A stretch of DNA of 64,000 nt from Flavobacterium lipolyticum (GTDB lineage Bacteria; Bacteroidota; Bacteroidia; Flavobacteriales; Flavobacteriaceae): NCBI RefSeq assembly GCF_020905335.1, contig NZ_JAJJMN010000001.1, forward strand, positions 3,844,001-3,908,000, written 5' to 3'. The position numbers and the translations under genes were made by a program. Positions 43,918-53,000 of this stretch are shown one piece after another (position 1 is the stretch's first letter; each line of letters opens with the position of its first letter). Below the pieces are notes generated by a model, which saw only the letters and a list, made by a program, of their open reading frames with translations, did not search any database and was not told the DNA's origin.

Positions 43918-44214
43918 TTAAACTTGTAAACAGACTCTTAAATAAACGTGAAATTTCTCGAAAAACAATTTAATATCAGCCTCAGAATAGCGCTCTTTAA
44001 ATGGTGAATCAACTATTGATAAACAGTAATCATTTTGAGTTAAAGCGAAGTCAAGACATTTATATAACATTTCCCAATATTCCAATGTTCCTATTTTTAA
44101 TAAATGCTCCCAATAATCATCTTCAAACACTTTTTCATTATTCAATCTATGATGATGATAATAAATAAAATGAACCGCCATCCCTAAATATTTTTGAAGA
44201 GTTTTTATTTCCAT
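43918..44214 (-). CDS. small immunity-like protein (98 aa)
   Basis: Family not recognised. Cytosolic, helical and rich in aromatic residues (MAVHFIYYHHHRLNNEKVF, FFEKFHVYLRVCL). It starts one base after the stop codon of a toxin-like C-terminal fragment (44216-44362), which is the spacing expected for a toxin-immunity pair. Function as an immunity protein is inferred from this position and from the neighbouring array. Confidence 0.5.
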   Translation of the reverse strand: MEIKTLQKYLGMAVHFIYYHHHRLNNEKVFEDDYWEHLLKIGTLEYWEMLYKCLDFALTQNDYCLSIVDSPFKERYSEADIKLFFEKFHVYLRVCLQV

Positions 44215-44215
44215 T

Positions 44216-44362
44216 TTAGTAATTAATTTTTGCGATTATTTCATCTGTTAACAACGGAGTTTCCCATATTCCATGTATATAGGTAACGTCTTCTCCTAAG
44301 CTGTCTTCTCCTGCATTTCTAGGATGCGCTTCAGAACTCCATCGGTTAAATTCAATCATCAT
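44216..44362 (-). pseudogene. C-terminal fragment of a toxin-like protein
   Basis: Open for 48 aa from MMIEFNRWSSEAHPRNAGED to EIIAKINY; the frame extends upstream without a start (KINKLYNSPGDIVLIEQQEK) until a stop at about 44477. The text reads like the end of a larger polymorphic toxin whose front is lost. It is followed at once by the 98-aa immunity-like gene. Toxin family not recognised. Confidence 0.5.
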
Positions 44363-44643
44363 AATTTTTTTTTCTTGTTGTTCTATTAAAACAATGTCTC
44401 CGGGAGAATTGTACAGTTTGTTAATTTTTAAAATATTAATATAATATATTAGTATTCTTATTCTATTTTAGAAAAGCTGAATAACATAAATTAGAGCTTA
44501 AATCTTGTAAATCATTAATACTTCATTTTTGAAAAGAGAATGGATACATTCTAAAATTAGATAGTAATTGTAAAAAGTAAATTATCTTTTTTTAATTGTA
44601 GCTATGTCAAAGAAATGAAATAAAAAGACTTTAACGATGTAAT

Positions 44644-44934
44644 ATGACAATAAAAGAAAAATTTCTAATAATTGGATTTACAAATTTTGCCTTTCCAAAT
44701 AAAGAGAAGAGAGACGGAAAGGAAAGAATAACTTTTTGTTCTAAGTATTTTAATGAATGGATTTTTCTTTTATTAGTAAATGAGAATGATTTTTGGAGAA
44801 TCGAAAAAATTGAAGACAATGATATCATCAGTATTACATTAGACAAAAGTAAATCTTCTCTTGATATTGAAGACCTACTTTTGTTTTTTAAAAATTATTA
44901 CTATAGTAATAGTGATATTTCATCTATTTTGTAA
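44644..44934 (+). CDS. hypothetical protein (96 aa)
   Basis: Not recognised. Soluble, mixed charged/aromatic protein (FCSKYFNEWIFLLLVNENDF, then DIISITLDKSKSSLDIEDLL). It is the only plausible plus-strand gene in the 41.5-64 kb block. It overlaps the end of a decayed minus-strand frame by 11 nt. It may be an orphan immunity gene or spurious; no clear promoter. Confidence 0.4.
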   Translation: MTIKEKFLIIGFTNFAFPNKEKRDGKERITFCSKYFNEWIFLLLVNENDFWRIEKIEDNDIISITLDKSKSSLDIEDLLLFFKNYYYSNSDISSIL

Positions 44935-45149
44935 ACAAAACATCCACACTACTATATGTCCCATCTGATCTTGTTATACTGGTAGGTAAAATATTCGCTT
45001 TTTCATAATATAAATTTGTCTATTCCCTATCTGTATAAATGAATTACTCAATATAGAATAATCCATAAGAGGTTTAGCCAATTATCATATTCGTTAATTA
45101 CGTTATGAGATTTTATATCGTCGAAGAAAACATACATCATATTTTTCAT
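44924..45149 (-). pseudogene. frameshifted immunity-like gene remnant
   Basis: Starts MKNMMYVFFDDIKSHNVINE, shifts frame after YDNW into AKPLMDYSILSNSFIQIGNR, and shifts again to YEKANILPTSITRSDGTYSS ending VDVLFTK and stop. The three segments join into one plausible protein of about 75 aa, so at least two frameshifts have broken it. It lies at the end of the array, after an intact immunity-like gene. Confidence 0.5.
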
Positions 45150-45164
45150 TTCTAAACAAAAAAC

Positions 45165-45665
45165 TTACATCAAATCTTTAGGATTCGTAAAGCACCAATT
45201 TTTATTGAATGGAATTTTATTAAGTCGCATCATATCTGTCCAACTAAACGCGTATTCCCATTCGAACCAAAAATATTCATCGGGATTTAGTTTTAAATAT
45301 TCATATGCAAAACGAAAAATTAGTTCTGTATTTTCATCTCTCACCTTTTCTATATAAACAAGACTACATAATTTTTCATTTGGAACTAAATAATCTAAAT
45401 CTTTATCTAATCCCATAACAATATCATCTTTATTAACTCCCTGTATATTTAGTATAAATTGATTGTTAATATCTTCTGATACTGAAATCTTATCATCGAT
45501 TACTCCCACATATGTATGTTTTAATTTCCCATCGACATAAAATGTTTTGTCATTATGAAAATAAAACATAGCGTTTATATTAAAACAGATATTTGCAGCA
45601 TCCATAAAAACTTTTTCAGGATCATGTTTTTCCCAATTCTTAATTATATGTGCATAAGTTCCCAT
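45165..45665 (-). CDS. immunity-like protein (166 aa), partner of the decayed nuclease toxin
   Basis: Family not recognised. Soluble and acidic: MGTYAHIIKNWEKHDPEKVF, a strand-rich middle (KTFYVDGKLKHTYVGVIDDK) and the aromatic YFWFEWEYAFSWTDMMRL. It starts 7 nt after the toxin frame at 45673. Position and acidity fit an immunity protein that would neutralise the PD-(D/E)XK-type domain; inferred. Confidence 0.5.
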   Translation of the reverse strand: MGTYAHIIKNWEKHDPEKVFMDAANICFNINAMFYFHNDKTFYVDGKLKHTYVGVIDDKISVSEDINNQFILNIQGVNKDDIVMGLDKDLDYLVPNEKLCSLVYIEKVRDENTELIFRFAYEYLKLNPDEYFWFEWEYAFSWTDMMRLNKIPFNKNWCFTNPKDLM

Positions 45666-45672
45666 TTTTTTT

Positions 45673-46285
45673 TTATTTTAAAATTTTCTCAAGTTCTTCT
45701 AAAGAATTAACAAAAGTTACTCCTTGTGATTTAATTCTTTCAATTATTCTAATTTGCGCATCTGTGGTTTCTATAAGTGGCTTTTCAACATAAAGAATAA
45801 CTTTTTTCTGGGTAGGATTACAAAAGTTAGGAGCTGTGTGATCCAGAAGTTTTGTAAATTGATCTTCTTTAACTGAGCTAAAAGCGGCCTTTACTTCTAT
45901 TATTTCATCTAATGTTGCGACGTCAAAATCCGTTATATTAGGTTTGATTTTCTGACCAAATCCAGTTAAAACTTTTTTAGTTTTCACAAATGCGCCCTCT
46001 TTCCCTTCTGTAATAGGACCAATATTATTCGAATTCAAAGGATCTGACCTTTTTATTGATTCAATTGCTTGATCAATATCTTTAACTCCTTGTTCAGACT
46101 ATTCAAGTAATTTTCCGGATGGATTTGTATACTCAATTTTATTACCATTTTTAACTATAGAACCTATTCCTCCTATTTTTTGCTTCCACTTAGAGTACCC
46201 ACCAGCGTTACTAATCTCATCTAAATTTTTTGAAACTAATTTGAGCTTTTAAATATTGGTTTTAAGATTATTTAGAATTTTTGTT
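45673..46285 (-). pseudogene. decayed secreted toxin with PD-(D/E)XK-like C-terminal domain
   Basis: The left-over N-terminal part reads KLVSKNLDEISNAGGYSKWK, matching the two intact toxins at 46767 and 48402. There is a TAA where they have Asp, a deletion upstream of it, and a TAG at 46101-46099. The last 121 codons are open and encode ITDFDVATLDEIIEVKAAF, a D...ExK arrangement typical of restriction-endonuclease-fold toxins. The signal peptide region is lost. A TTG at 46038 could start a short product, but I treat it as a pseudogene. Confidence 0.65.
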
Positions 46286-46291
46286 CAGACT

Positions 46292-46756
46292 TTAATCTTC
46301 AAAAAGGAAATATATAAAGAGAAGTTTTTTATTATCAACAATACAAATTACCATGTCCATTGTATTATCGCTAACTGAGTTAAAAGAAGAACCTGTATTC
46401 TTTTTCTCCCATGGATTGTTAAACCAATTTGTAAAACATAGGCATTCTTTTTCATTAAAATTTTTAACAAGCTCAGTGTAAATTTCAATAGCTTTATTAT
46501 GTGGCATTACTTCAAAATTAGTAAAACCTAAATTATATTGTAAAGCTTTTGTAAGTATTTTTTTAAAATTATTGTAATTTATTTGATTCCATTCATCTCC
46601 AAGTGGTGATAGACCTTCTTCAGAACAAATTTTGTCCACAGCATCTAGTACATCTATTTTCGAAGTTATATCAAATTGTGCATTTTTAGTTTCACTGGCT
46701 CCACCCCAATAATATTGGTTAAGCCCTAATTTTTCATATAAATTGATTTTATTCAT
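46292..46756 (-). CDS. immunity-like protein (154 aa), partner of the toxin at 46767
   Basis: Family not recognised. Soluble protein: MNKINLYEKLGLNQYYWGGA, VDKICSEEGLSPLGDEWNQI, and a final strand LLFIYFLFED. It starts 10 nt after the toxin stop codon. Unrelated by eye to the immunity-like protein at 47855 although the two toxins are close relatives. Role inferred from position. Confidence 0.55.
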   Translation of the reverse strand: MNKINLYEKLGLNQYYWGGASETKNAQFDITSKIDVLDAVDKICSEEGLSPLGDEWNQINYNNFKKILTKALQYNLGFTNFEVMPHNKAIEIYTELVKNFNEKECLCFTNWFNNPWEKKNTGSSFNSVSDNTMDMVICIVDNKKLLFIYFLFED

Positions 46757-46766
46757 TTCTTATAAT

Positions 46767-47741
46767 TTATAACTGAGGGTACATTGTGATAAGTTTCCAT
46801 ACCCCTCCATGTTTTTTGTAAACCACTTTAACTCGATACAATGGAACTGGATTTCCTCCACCTGCTGGTATGCCATATCCAAATGGAGTATTTGCTTGAC
46901 CTGACAATGGATAATCGAAAGCATATGAGTTACCATTACTTGGAGGATTAAAATTTGAAGAACCAGGTTTTGTATTATTTAATGCTTCTTTTAATTTAGC
47001 AAAACTTTCAAATTTTGAACTAAAGGATGGTGGGTTTTGACTAATTTCACCATCTGGGGCAATGCTTGGTGTTTCAGAACGTTTTATTAATGCTTCATTT
47101 GAAACATCATGTCCATGTCGTTCTAACACATGGGCTCTTGGATGTTGTGTTAATTCATTTAATTCACTGGTATTATATGCGGATTTGTCCGGCATTCTTC
47201 TTACCATTAAGTCATCTCCTAGTTTAAATATTTGGTAACCATTGCTTGATTGCCCTATAGGAGTTGCGTTGGCATTTAATGGATATTCTTCATATTTTTT
47301 AGGTAATATTTTTCCATTATTGATACTAGCTATTTCATCTCCATTTTTACTGAAGAGTTTTAAAGAATTCCCATCTTCAATTATTGAACCATCGGCGCGT
47401 ATAACATCATTACAACTTAGTTTTAATGAGTTTTCCAGTCTTGAAATCGCTGTACTAACCTTCCACTTTAAATATCCACCAGCTTGACTTATTTCATCTA
47501 AATTTTTTGAAACTAGTTTTAGCGCATCAATATTGGTTCTCAAGGCAGGCGCTTCCTTATTTAGAATTAGCCATGCATTAAACCCATCAGACTCCTTGAC
47601 TACAGTTTTGAATTCAGTGCTAGAAGTTGATAGATCGCTTACTAAAGTTGCCAATGCACAAGGATCTCCAGGTCCTGCATTTGCGATTAGGCTCGATAAT
47701 AGCAATAAATAAAGAAGGAATCTTTTTATTATATTTTTCAT
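46767..47741 (-). CDS. secreted polymorphic toxin, RHG-motif C-terminal domain (copy 2)
   Basis: Protein of 324 aa. Residues 1-22 (MKNIIKRFLLYLLLLSSLIA...) are a signal peptide; residues 23-150 are nearly identical to the toxin at 48402. The C-terminal domain from about 195 has HPRAHVLERHGHDVSNEALI, SSKFESFAKLKEAL and VWKLITMYPQL, a pattern reminiscent of RNase A-like CdiA-CT toxins (His at the front, Ser-Lys-Phe in the middle, TxYP at the end). The nuclease assignment is tentative. No T9SS sorting domain is visible. A remnant of an immunity gene precedes it. Confidence 0.65.
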   Translation of the reverse strand: MKNIIKRFLLYLLLLSSLIANAGPGDPCALATLVSDLSTSSTEFKTVVKESDGFNAWLILNKEAPALRTNIDALKLVSKNLDEISQAGGYLKWKVSTAISRLENSLKLSCNDVIRADGSIIEDGNSLKLFSKNGDEIASINNGKILPKKYEEYPLNANATPIGQSSNGYQIFKLGDDLMVRRMPDKSAYNTSELNELTQHPRAHVLERHGHDVSNEALIKRSETPSIAPDGEISQNPPSFSSKFESFAKLKEALNNTKPGSSNFNPPSNGNSYAFDYPLSGQANTPFGYGIPAGGGNPVPLYRVKVVYKKHGGVWKLITMYPQL

Positions 47742-47825
47742 TTAGTTTATTTTAAAGCAAGTTGTTGTAAACTCCTTATTTGCTTTTTGATGCAGTTCCA
47801 TTTTTACTTGATTTGTATTATCGTT
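47742..47825 (-). pseudogene. 3' tail of a duplicated immunity gene
   Basis: Reads NTNQVKMELHQKANKEFTTT then CFKIN and stop, matching YDTNQVEMELLQKANNDFTS... at the end of the gene at 49392. Its stop is followed at once by the ATG of the toxin at 46767, exactly as for the intact pair. Confidence 0.75.
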
Positions 47826-47854
47826 AGCTGTTAAAAAAACTAAGTTCATATGGT

Positions 47855-48400
47855 TTAAACCAATTTTTCGAGATCATTGTATTTTAAATATCCTATTTCG
47901 ATTTCTTTACCTTCAATATATTTTTGTAATATTCGTCTTTTGGAGAAGGATAATTTCCAAAGATTATAGTATTCTAAGTCTGTGAATTGATCTTGTTCTT
48001 TTAGTTCATCAAATAAATCATAAGCTAATATCCAACCATCATTTAAAGTATATTTTTGAAGTATATTTTCAACTGTTTTATTTAAATTATCTAGTTCTTC
48101 TTTTGTAATAATTTTTTCAGGTACTAAATAATCATAAAGTAATAATTTTACATAATTTTTTATTTCAACATTCCTATAAGCTTCAGGTGTAATTAGTAAT
48201 TGGCTTTCTTTTGCTAGATCCATCCAGTTAAAATTAACATCATTGACTGCCTCAATAAAATTTTTCACCAGATCTCTTTTATTAATCATACCATTATCAA
48301 TAGCATTATTAATCATACCAATACTATCATCATAAGGTAGCCACCAATCTTCGGCACATTTTGCTAGTGCCAAGATTAAATTTTCGTAATTTCTTTTCAT
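47855..48400 (-). CDS. immunity-like protein (181 aa), partner of the toxin at 48402
   Basis: Family not recognised. Soluble, all-helical and acidic: NLILALAKCAEDWWLPYDDS, LLLYDYLVPEKIITKEELDN, LAYDLFDELKEQDQF. It starts one base after the toxin stop codon. Helical CdiI-type immunity proteins look similar, but no family is claimed. Confidence 0.55.
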   Translation of the reverse strand: MKRNYENLILALAKCAEDWWLPYDDSIGMINNAIDNGMINKRDLVKNFIEAVNDVNFNWMDLAKESQLLITPEAYRNVEIKNYVKLLLYDYLVPEKIITKEELDNLNKTVENILQKYTLNDGWILAYDLFDELKEQDQFTDLEYYNLWKLSFSKRRILQKYIEGKEIEIGYLKYNDLEKLV

Positions 48401-48401
48401 A

Positions 48402-49391
48402 TTAAAAGTCTGGGAACATTGTTACTAATTGCCAATTGTTTGGACTAACCTCTTCAAATACTGCTCTTACTTTTGTGGATTGTTGGAATGTGTTTCCATC
48501 CTTAGGGACTCCTTTTCCATATGCACTGCCATCTGTTAATTCATGAATAACAACTTTAGTATTATTTTGGGTTATAGGTGCGGCGTTAAATGCTGGTGTT
48601 CCCGGTCTTGTATTGTTTAGTGCTTTTTGTAATTGTTGAGGTGTTTCAAATTTTGAACTATACGGTGGTTTTCTGGGTGCTAAGGGATTGTTTCCAATAT
48701 AAGATCCATCAGGCGCAAATCCTTCATTAGATCTTTTAATTAATGCTTCATCTGTTACGTCATGCCCATGTCTTTCTAGAGGATGAGCTTTAGGATGTTG
48801 CGTTAATTCACGTAATTCAGTAGCGTTATAAGGAGATTTGTCTGGGATTCTTCTTACCATTAGATCATCCCCTAATCTAAATATTTGATAACCATTGCTT
48901 GGTTGTCCTATAGGAGTTGCAGTAGCGTTTAATGGATAATCATACTTTTTAGGTAATATTTTTCCATTATTGATACTAGCTATTTCATCTCCATTTTTAC
49001 TAAAGAGTTTTAAAGAATTCCCATCTTCAATTACTGTACCATCGGCGCGTATAACATCATTACAGCTTAGTTTTAATGAGTTTTCCAGTCTTGAAATCGC
49101 TGTACTAACCTTCCACTTTAAATATCCGCCAGCTTGACTTATTTCATCTAAATTTTTTGAAACTAGTTTTAGCGCATCAATATTGGTTCTCAAGGCAGGC
49201 ACTTCCTTATTTAGAATTAGCCATGCATTAAAGCCATCGGACTCCTTGACTACGGTTTTGAATTCAGTGCCAGAAGTTGATAGATCGCTTACTAAAGTTG
49301 CCAATGCACAAGGATCTCCAGGACCTGCATTTGTGATTAGGCTCGATAATAGTAATAAATAAAGAAGGAATCTTTTTATTATATTTTTCAT
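48402..49391 (-). CDS. secreted polymorphic toxin, RHG-motif C-terminal domain (copy 1)
   Basis: Protein of 329 aa. Signal peptide at 1-22, then a pretoxin region (FNAWLILNKEVPALRTNIDA, KLVSKNLDEISQAGGYLKWK) and the C-terminal domain with HPKAHPLERHGHDVTDEALI, SSKFETPQQLQKAL and NWQLVTMFPDF. The front half is nearly identical to the toxin at 46767; the last 90 residues differ strongly. A ribonuclease of the RNase A-like CdiA-CT type is the best guess. Its ATG abuts the stop codon of the preceding immunity gene. Confidence 0.68.
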   Translation of the reverse strand: MKNIIKRFLLYLLLLSSLITNAGPGDPCALATLVSDLSTSGTEFKTVVKESDGFNAWLILNKEVPALRTNIDALKLVSKNLDEISQAGGYLKWKVSTAISRLENSLKLSCNDVIRADGTVIEDGNSLKLFSKNGDEIASINNGKILPKKYDYPLNATATPIGQPSNGYQIFRLGDDLMVRRIPDKSPYNATELRELTQHPKAHPLERHGHDVTDEALIKRSNEGFAPDGSYIGNNPLAPRKPPYSSKFETPQQLQKALNNTRPGTPAFNAAPITQNNTKVVIHELTDGSAYGKGVPKDGNTFQQSTKVRAVFEEVSPNNWQLVTMFPDF

Positions 49392-50087
49392 TTAGTTTAT
49401 TTTAAAGTAAGTACTTGTAAAATCGTTATTTGCTTTTTGAAGTAGTTCCATTTCTACTTGATTTGTATCATAATCTTGTCCTCTATAAATCCATCTGAAA
49501 ATATCGGGATAAAGTAGCTCATCGACTATACTTTTTTTATCGGTAATTTTTCCTTCATCCAAGTCATATATAAATGATAAATTAGAAAACGACTGAATAA
49601 CTTGAATCTGCTTTGAATTAATTAAATAGGCCCACTCTATATCAATATCGTGTTCAAATTTTACTTTTTTTATTTCCAGAGTTAACAGATCTGTTAAAAC
49701 CAAACTTCTTTTATTAATTACTAAGTGTTTTTCAGGATAAAAAAAGCTCCCTACTAAGCTATCTACAGTTGTGTTTCCGTTTTCTCTAAAGTATACTTTT
49801 AGACTTTTTTTTGTATAATCTAAAGTATTAAGCAGATAAAGATCAACACACGGAATAAAAGCGAAGTTTTTTGTTGGATGTTCTATTTCAATTTTTTCAT
49901 TTAATATACATTGAATGTTTTTTGTTGAAAATAATTCCTCAGTTTTATCAATACCGTCAATGAATACAGAGTAATATACAAGTTCCTGACCTCTATTAGG
50001 CTCTTCCCAGCCCATATATTTTAGCTGAATTCTTTTATTTATAGTTTTAAACAAACTTAGATGTTCAATTTGCTTTATTTGTTTCAT
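49392..50087 (-). CDS. presumed immunity protein of the 2170-aa toxin (231 aa)
   Basis: Family not recognised. Soluble, beta-rich protein (LVYYSVFIDGIDKTEELFST, IEWAYLINSKQIQVIQSFSN, FIYDLDEGKI). It starts 10 nt after the end of the giant toxin gene and abuts the next toxin. Its 3' end was copied along with the toxin front during array duplication (47742-47825). Immunity role is inferred from position; if the toxin is TNT-like it should block an NAD-glycohydrolase. Confidence 0.6.
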   Translation of the reverse strand: MKQIKQIEHLSLFKTINKRIQLKYMGWEEPNRGQELVYYSVFIDGIDKTEELFSTKNIQCILNEKIEIEHPTKNFAFIPCVDLYLLNTLDYTKKSLKVYFRENGNTTVDSLVGSFFYPEKHLVINKRSLVLTDLLTLEIKKVKFEHDIDIEWAYLINSKQIQVIQSFSNLSFIYDLDEGKITDKKSIVDELLYPDIFRWIYRGQDYDTNQVEMELLQKANNDFTSTYFKIN

Positions 50088-50097
50088 ATCTAGTTAT

Positions 50098-53000
50098 CTA
50101 GTTGCAAAGGGGTTTTTTATTATCTGTAAATATCTTCCAGGCTTCAACACCATTTTCAGGGTTTTGATTAACTGTTTTCATTAAAGCAGAGTTGTTTTTT
50201 AAATCCTGAATTAATGTTTTTATTTCTGTTTCTGACAAATTTAAGGATTTATTTTTGGCAATAATTTTAGTAACAATATCATCCGTAAATCCTAACTCCT
50301 TAAGTTGACTCAGAGAACTTCCATTGTCTGTAATAGTTTTAGATATTGTTCTTCCTTTTCCAACCCATGTTGAGTATTTTCCACTTGGAGATTCCATGAC
50401 TTGTATTTCGACAGATCCTTCTTTAGCTAATTGTGACCATGTTTTTGGATAACCAGATACTGGATCTATATCTTTTATTATAAATCGCGATTGTTCTGCC
50501 TTACCAACTTTTCCAAACCATGGAATTGCCCTGTTAGTTTCAATTTCGAATTTTGATGGATCTTTAATCGTTATTTTGTAATAGAAATCGTATTTGTTTC
50601 TTTCCATATTTAAAGCCCTACCATCAAAATCATAAGGTTTTCCATTAAACATTGGACTTGTATAGGCTCCACCTAAATTTGGGGTTCCATCTGGCAGATC
50701 TCCAAAAGAGCCTCCATATCTATCAAATACTTCATTTTTATTTGGGGCTCTTTTCACTAGAGGACCATATCCACCATTAGCAGGAGGCCATAATGCATTA
50801 CTTTTAACATCAAAGTTTATTTTATGTTCTTTTGCTAAAGCTTCAAGTTTGTCCCATTGACTTTGTTTGTAGTAATTCCAGTATTGACCTCTTACATTGC
50901 TTGATATTTTTTCTAAATGTAAATTGCTTAGATATTCTGTGTTTAGGGATAATTCATAAGCTTTTTGATTGATGAAAAATTCGTTATTAACTTTTGCTTT
51001 ATTGGGATACCACCAATTTTTAAACTTGTCAATATTGTCTGAGTAGCTTTTGACATCTTTAGTATTTGCATTTTTCCATAATTCTTTAAATGCTAAATAG
51101 TCGTTGTTAAATCTAACGATATCATCTAGTTCTTTTAAGACAGCATCACTTGCACTAGCAAAATCTTCAAAAAATCTAAGTTTTAAAGATGTATCTAAGG
51201 CATTTACTTCATTTTTTAATGTTAGTAATGACGGGGATTCTAATCTTGAAGCTAAGGTGACAGATTCTAATTTAGGAGCAATATAAAAAGTTCCTTTTTT
51301 ATTAAGATCTTCTACAAGATTTAATGCCCCATTAACAGTTTGCCCGGTCTTATCTACGTATGAAATTTTATTAAAAGTGCTGATTAACTTTACATCTTTA
51401 GCTACTATAGAAGCTGGTTGCCAAGAGGTAGAGGTAATATTACTTAAATTAGTGATATTTTTAGAAATACTAACATCGGCAATTTTTTGACTTGCTGTAA
51501 TACCATTATTAAGAAATAAACCAGAATTATCAACAGTTATATCAATAATTGAAGAAAGGCTTTGATCAATGTTTTGACATTTGATTCTTGCCTCAAAGAT
51601 CATATCATACATTTTTTTCGAAACTCTAATTTCGTCGGGGCTGAGAGTTCCTCCTTTTATTCCTGTAGATAAGGTCTCTAGTAAATTATCGATTTTATTT
51701 AAATGGACTAGTCTTTCTGTTTCATCTAATCCTTTAAAATCACTAACAAAATTCTTTATATTACTTCTTATTATTCTTACGGACTGAATATGTTTACCTT
51801 CTTTAACAGCAAATTGAAAAATTCCCTTTCCTAAACCTGATAATCCGGCAACAGCTTTTGAGAAGTTATATATGCCATAAATAGCATCCCAGTAAGCATT
51901 GTATTTAGGGCTTATTGCATCTGGATTATTGTAGTTCGTAACAGTTATTAGTACATCAGTTGAAACCATTGCTAGTTCTAATGCCATTAATGATCCACCA
52001 CTCGTAAAAGGAGCTAGTGCTATCGCAACACCGTCAGCTACTAATCTAAATAGTATAGCATCATTACGATCTTCTACCGCGTTGGCAATCCAATATGCAT
52101 AAATTGCCGGAACTGCAAATAGCCCTTTTTTAAAATCCCTGCCATCTACTTTAAAATCTTTAGGGATCTCTAAAACTACATATTCGTATGGATACAGACT
52201 AAAAAGATGTTGTACGGGATCTTTTTGATTTTTAGAATTGATTACCTGAAGATTACAATTAAACTGAATTTTACTGTTGTCAGCCATTGATCTGGTAACA
52301 ATTAAATTATATTCTAATACAGCCCCATCATTTGAAACAACATTAAATATTCCTTTATCGTAAAACATAAAATAAGGTTCAGTCCTTACTCCGGTTAAAG
52401 GTGAAGTTGTATTGTATTTATTTCTAACTTCCAGAGCTAAGTCATTAGCATAATTATTGCCAATCTTTTTATGAATCAATGTTTTATAAAGAATGTCCTG
52501 AACGAAATATTTTCGTTCTTTCCCATCTATAACTTTGTAAATGTCCCACAATAATTTATAGCTATTGTTGCCTAATTCTGAAGTGATTTTCTGAGCATCT
52601 TTTTCATGAATAAAAAGATTAAGAAGTATTTCTTCAGATTTATCAAAAGCTGAATTATTACTCATGGCATCTTGTATCAGAGCCATTCTTTTGTGATATG
52701 AAATACTATTCCAGAAAACAGGAATCATTTTAAATTTTTCACTTACAGTCTGATTTGTTACATATTGATAATAATAACTTTCGTCAAATCCTGTAACAGC
52801 TTCAGGAATTAAATTCTTGATAAACTTATACGACTCCGTCTTGTTTGACGGAATTAATGCTTCAATGTTAGTACTATTAACAGAAAACATGGCCATTAAA
52901 CCTTGATAGAAAGAAGTATAATTTTTAGTATCGTAAGGATTTATAGAATGGTCATTTAAGTTTTTGTTTAGGTTGACAATTATTTCGTGATTATTTAGAG

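Noticed and set aside
44631..44846. 71-aa minus-strand frame opposite the 96-aa hypothetical protein
   Set aside because: Poor amino-acid pattern compared with the plus-strand frame; treated as a shadow.
46767..49391. T9SS export of the small toxins
   Set aside because: Both end directly in the toxin domain and lack a C-terminal sorting domain; only a Sec-type signal peptide is visible.
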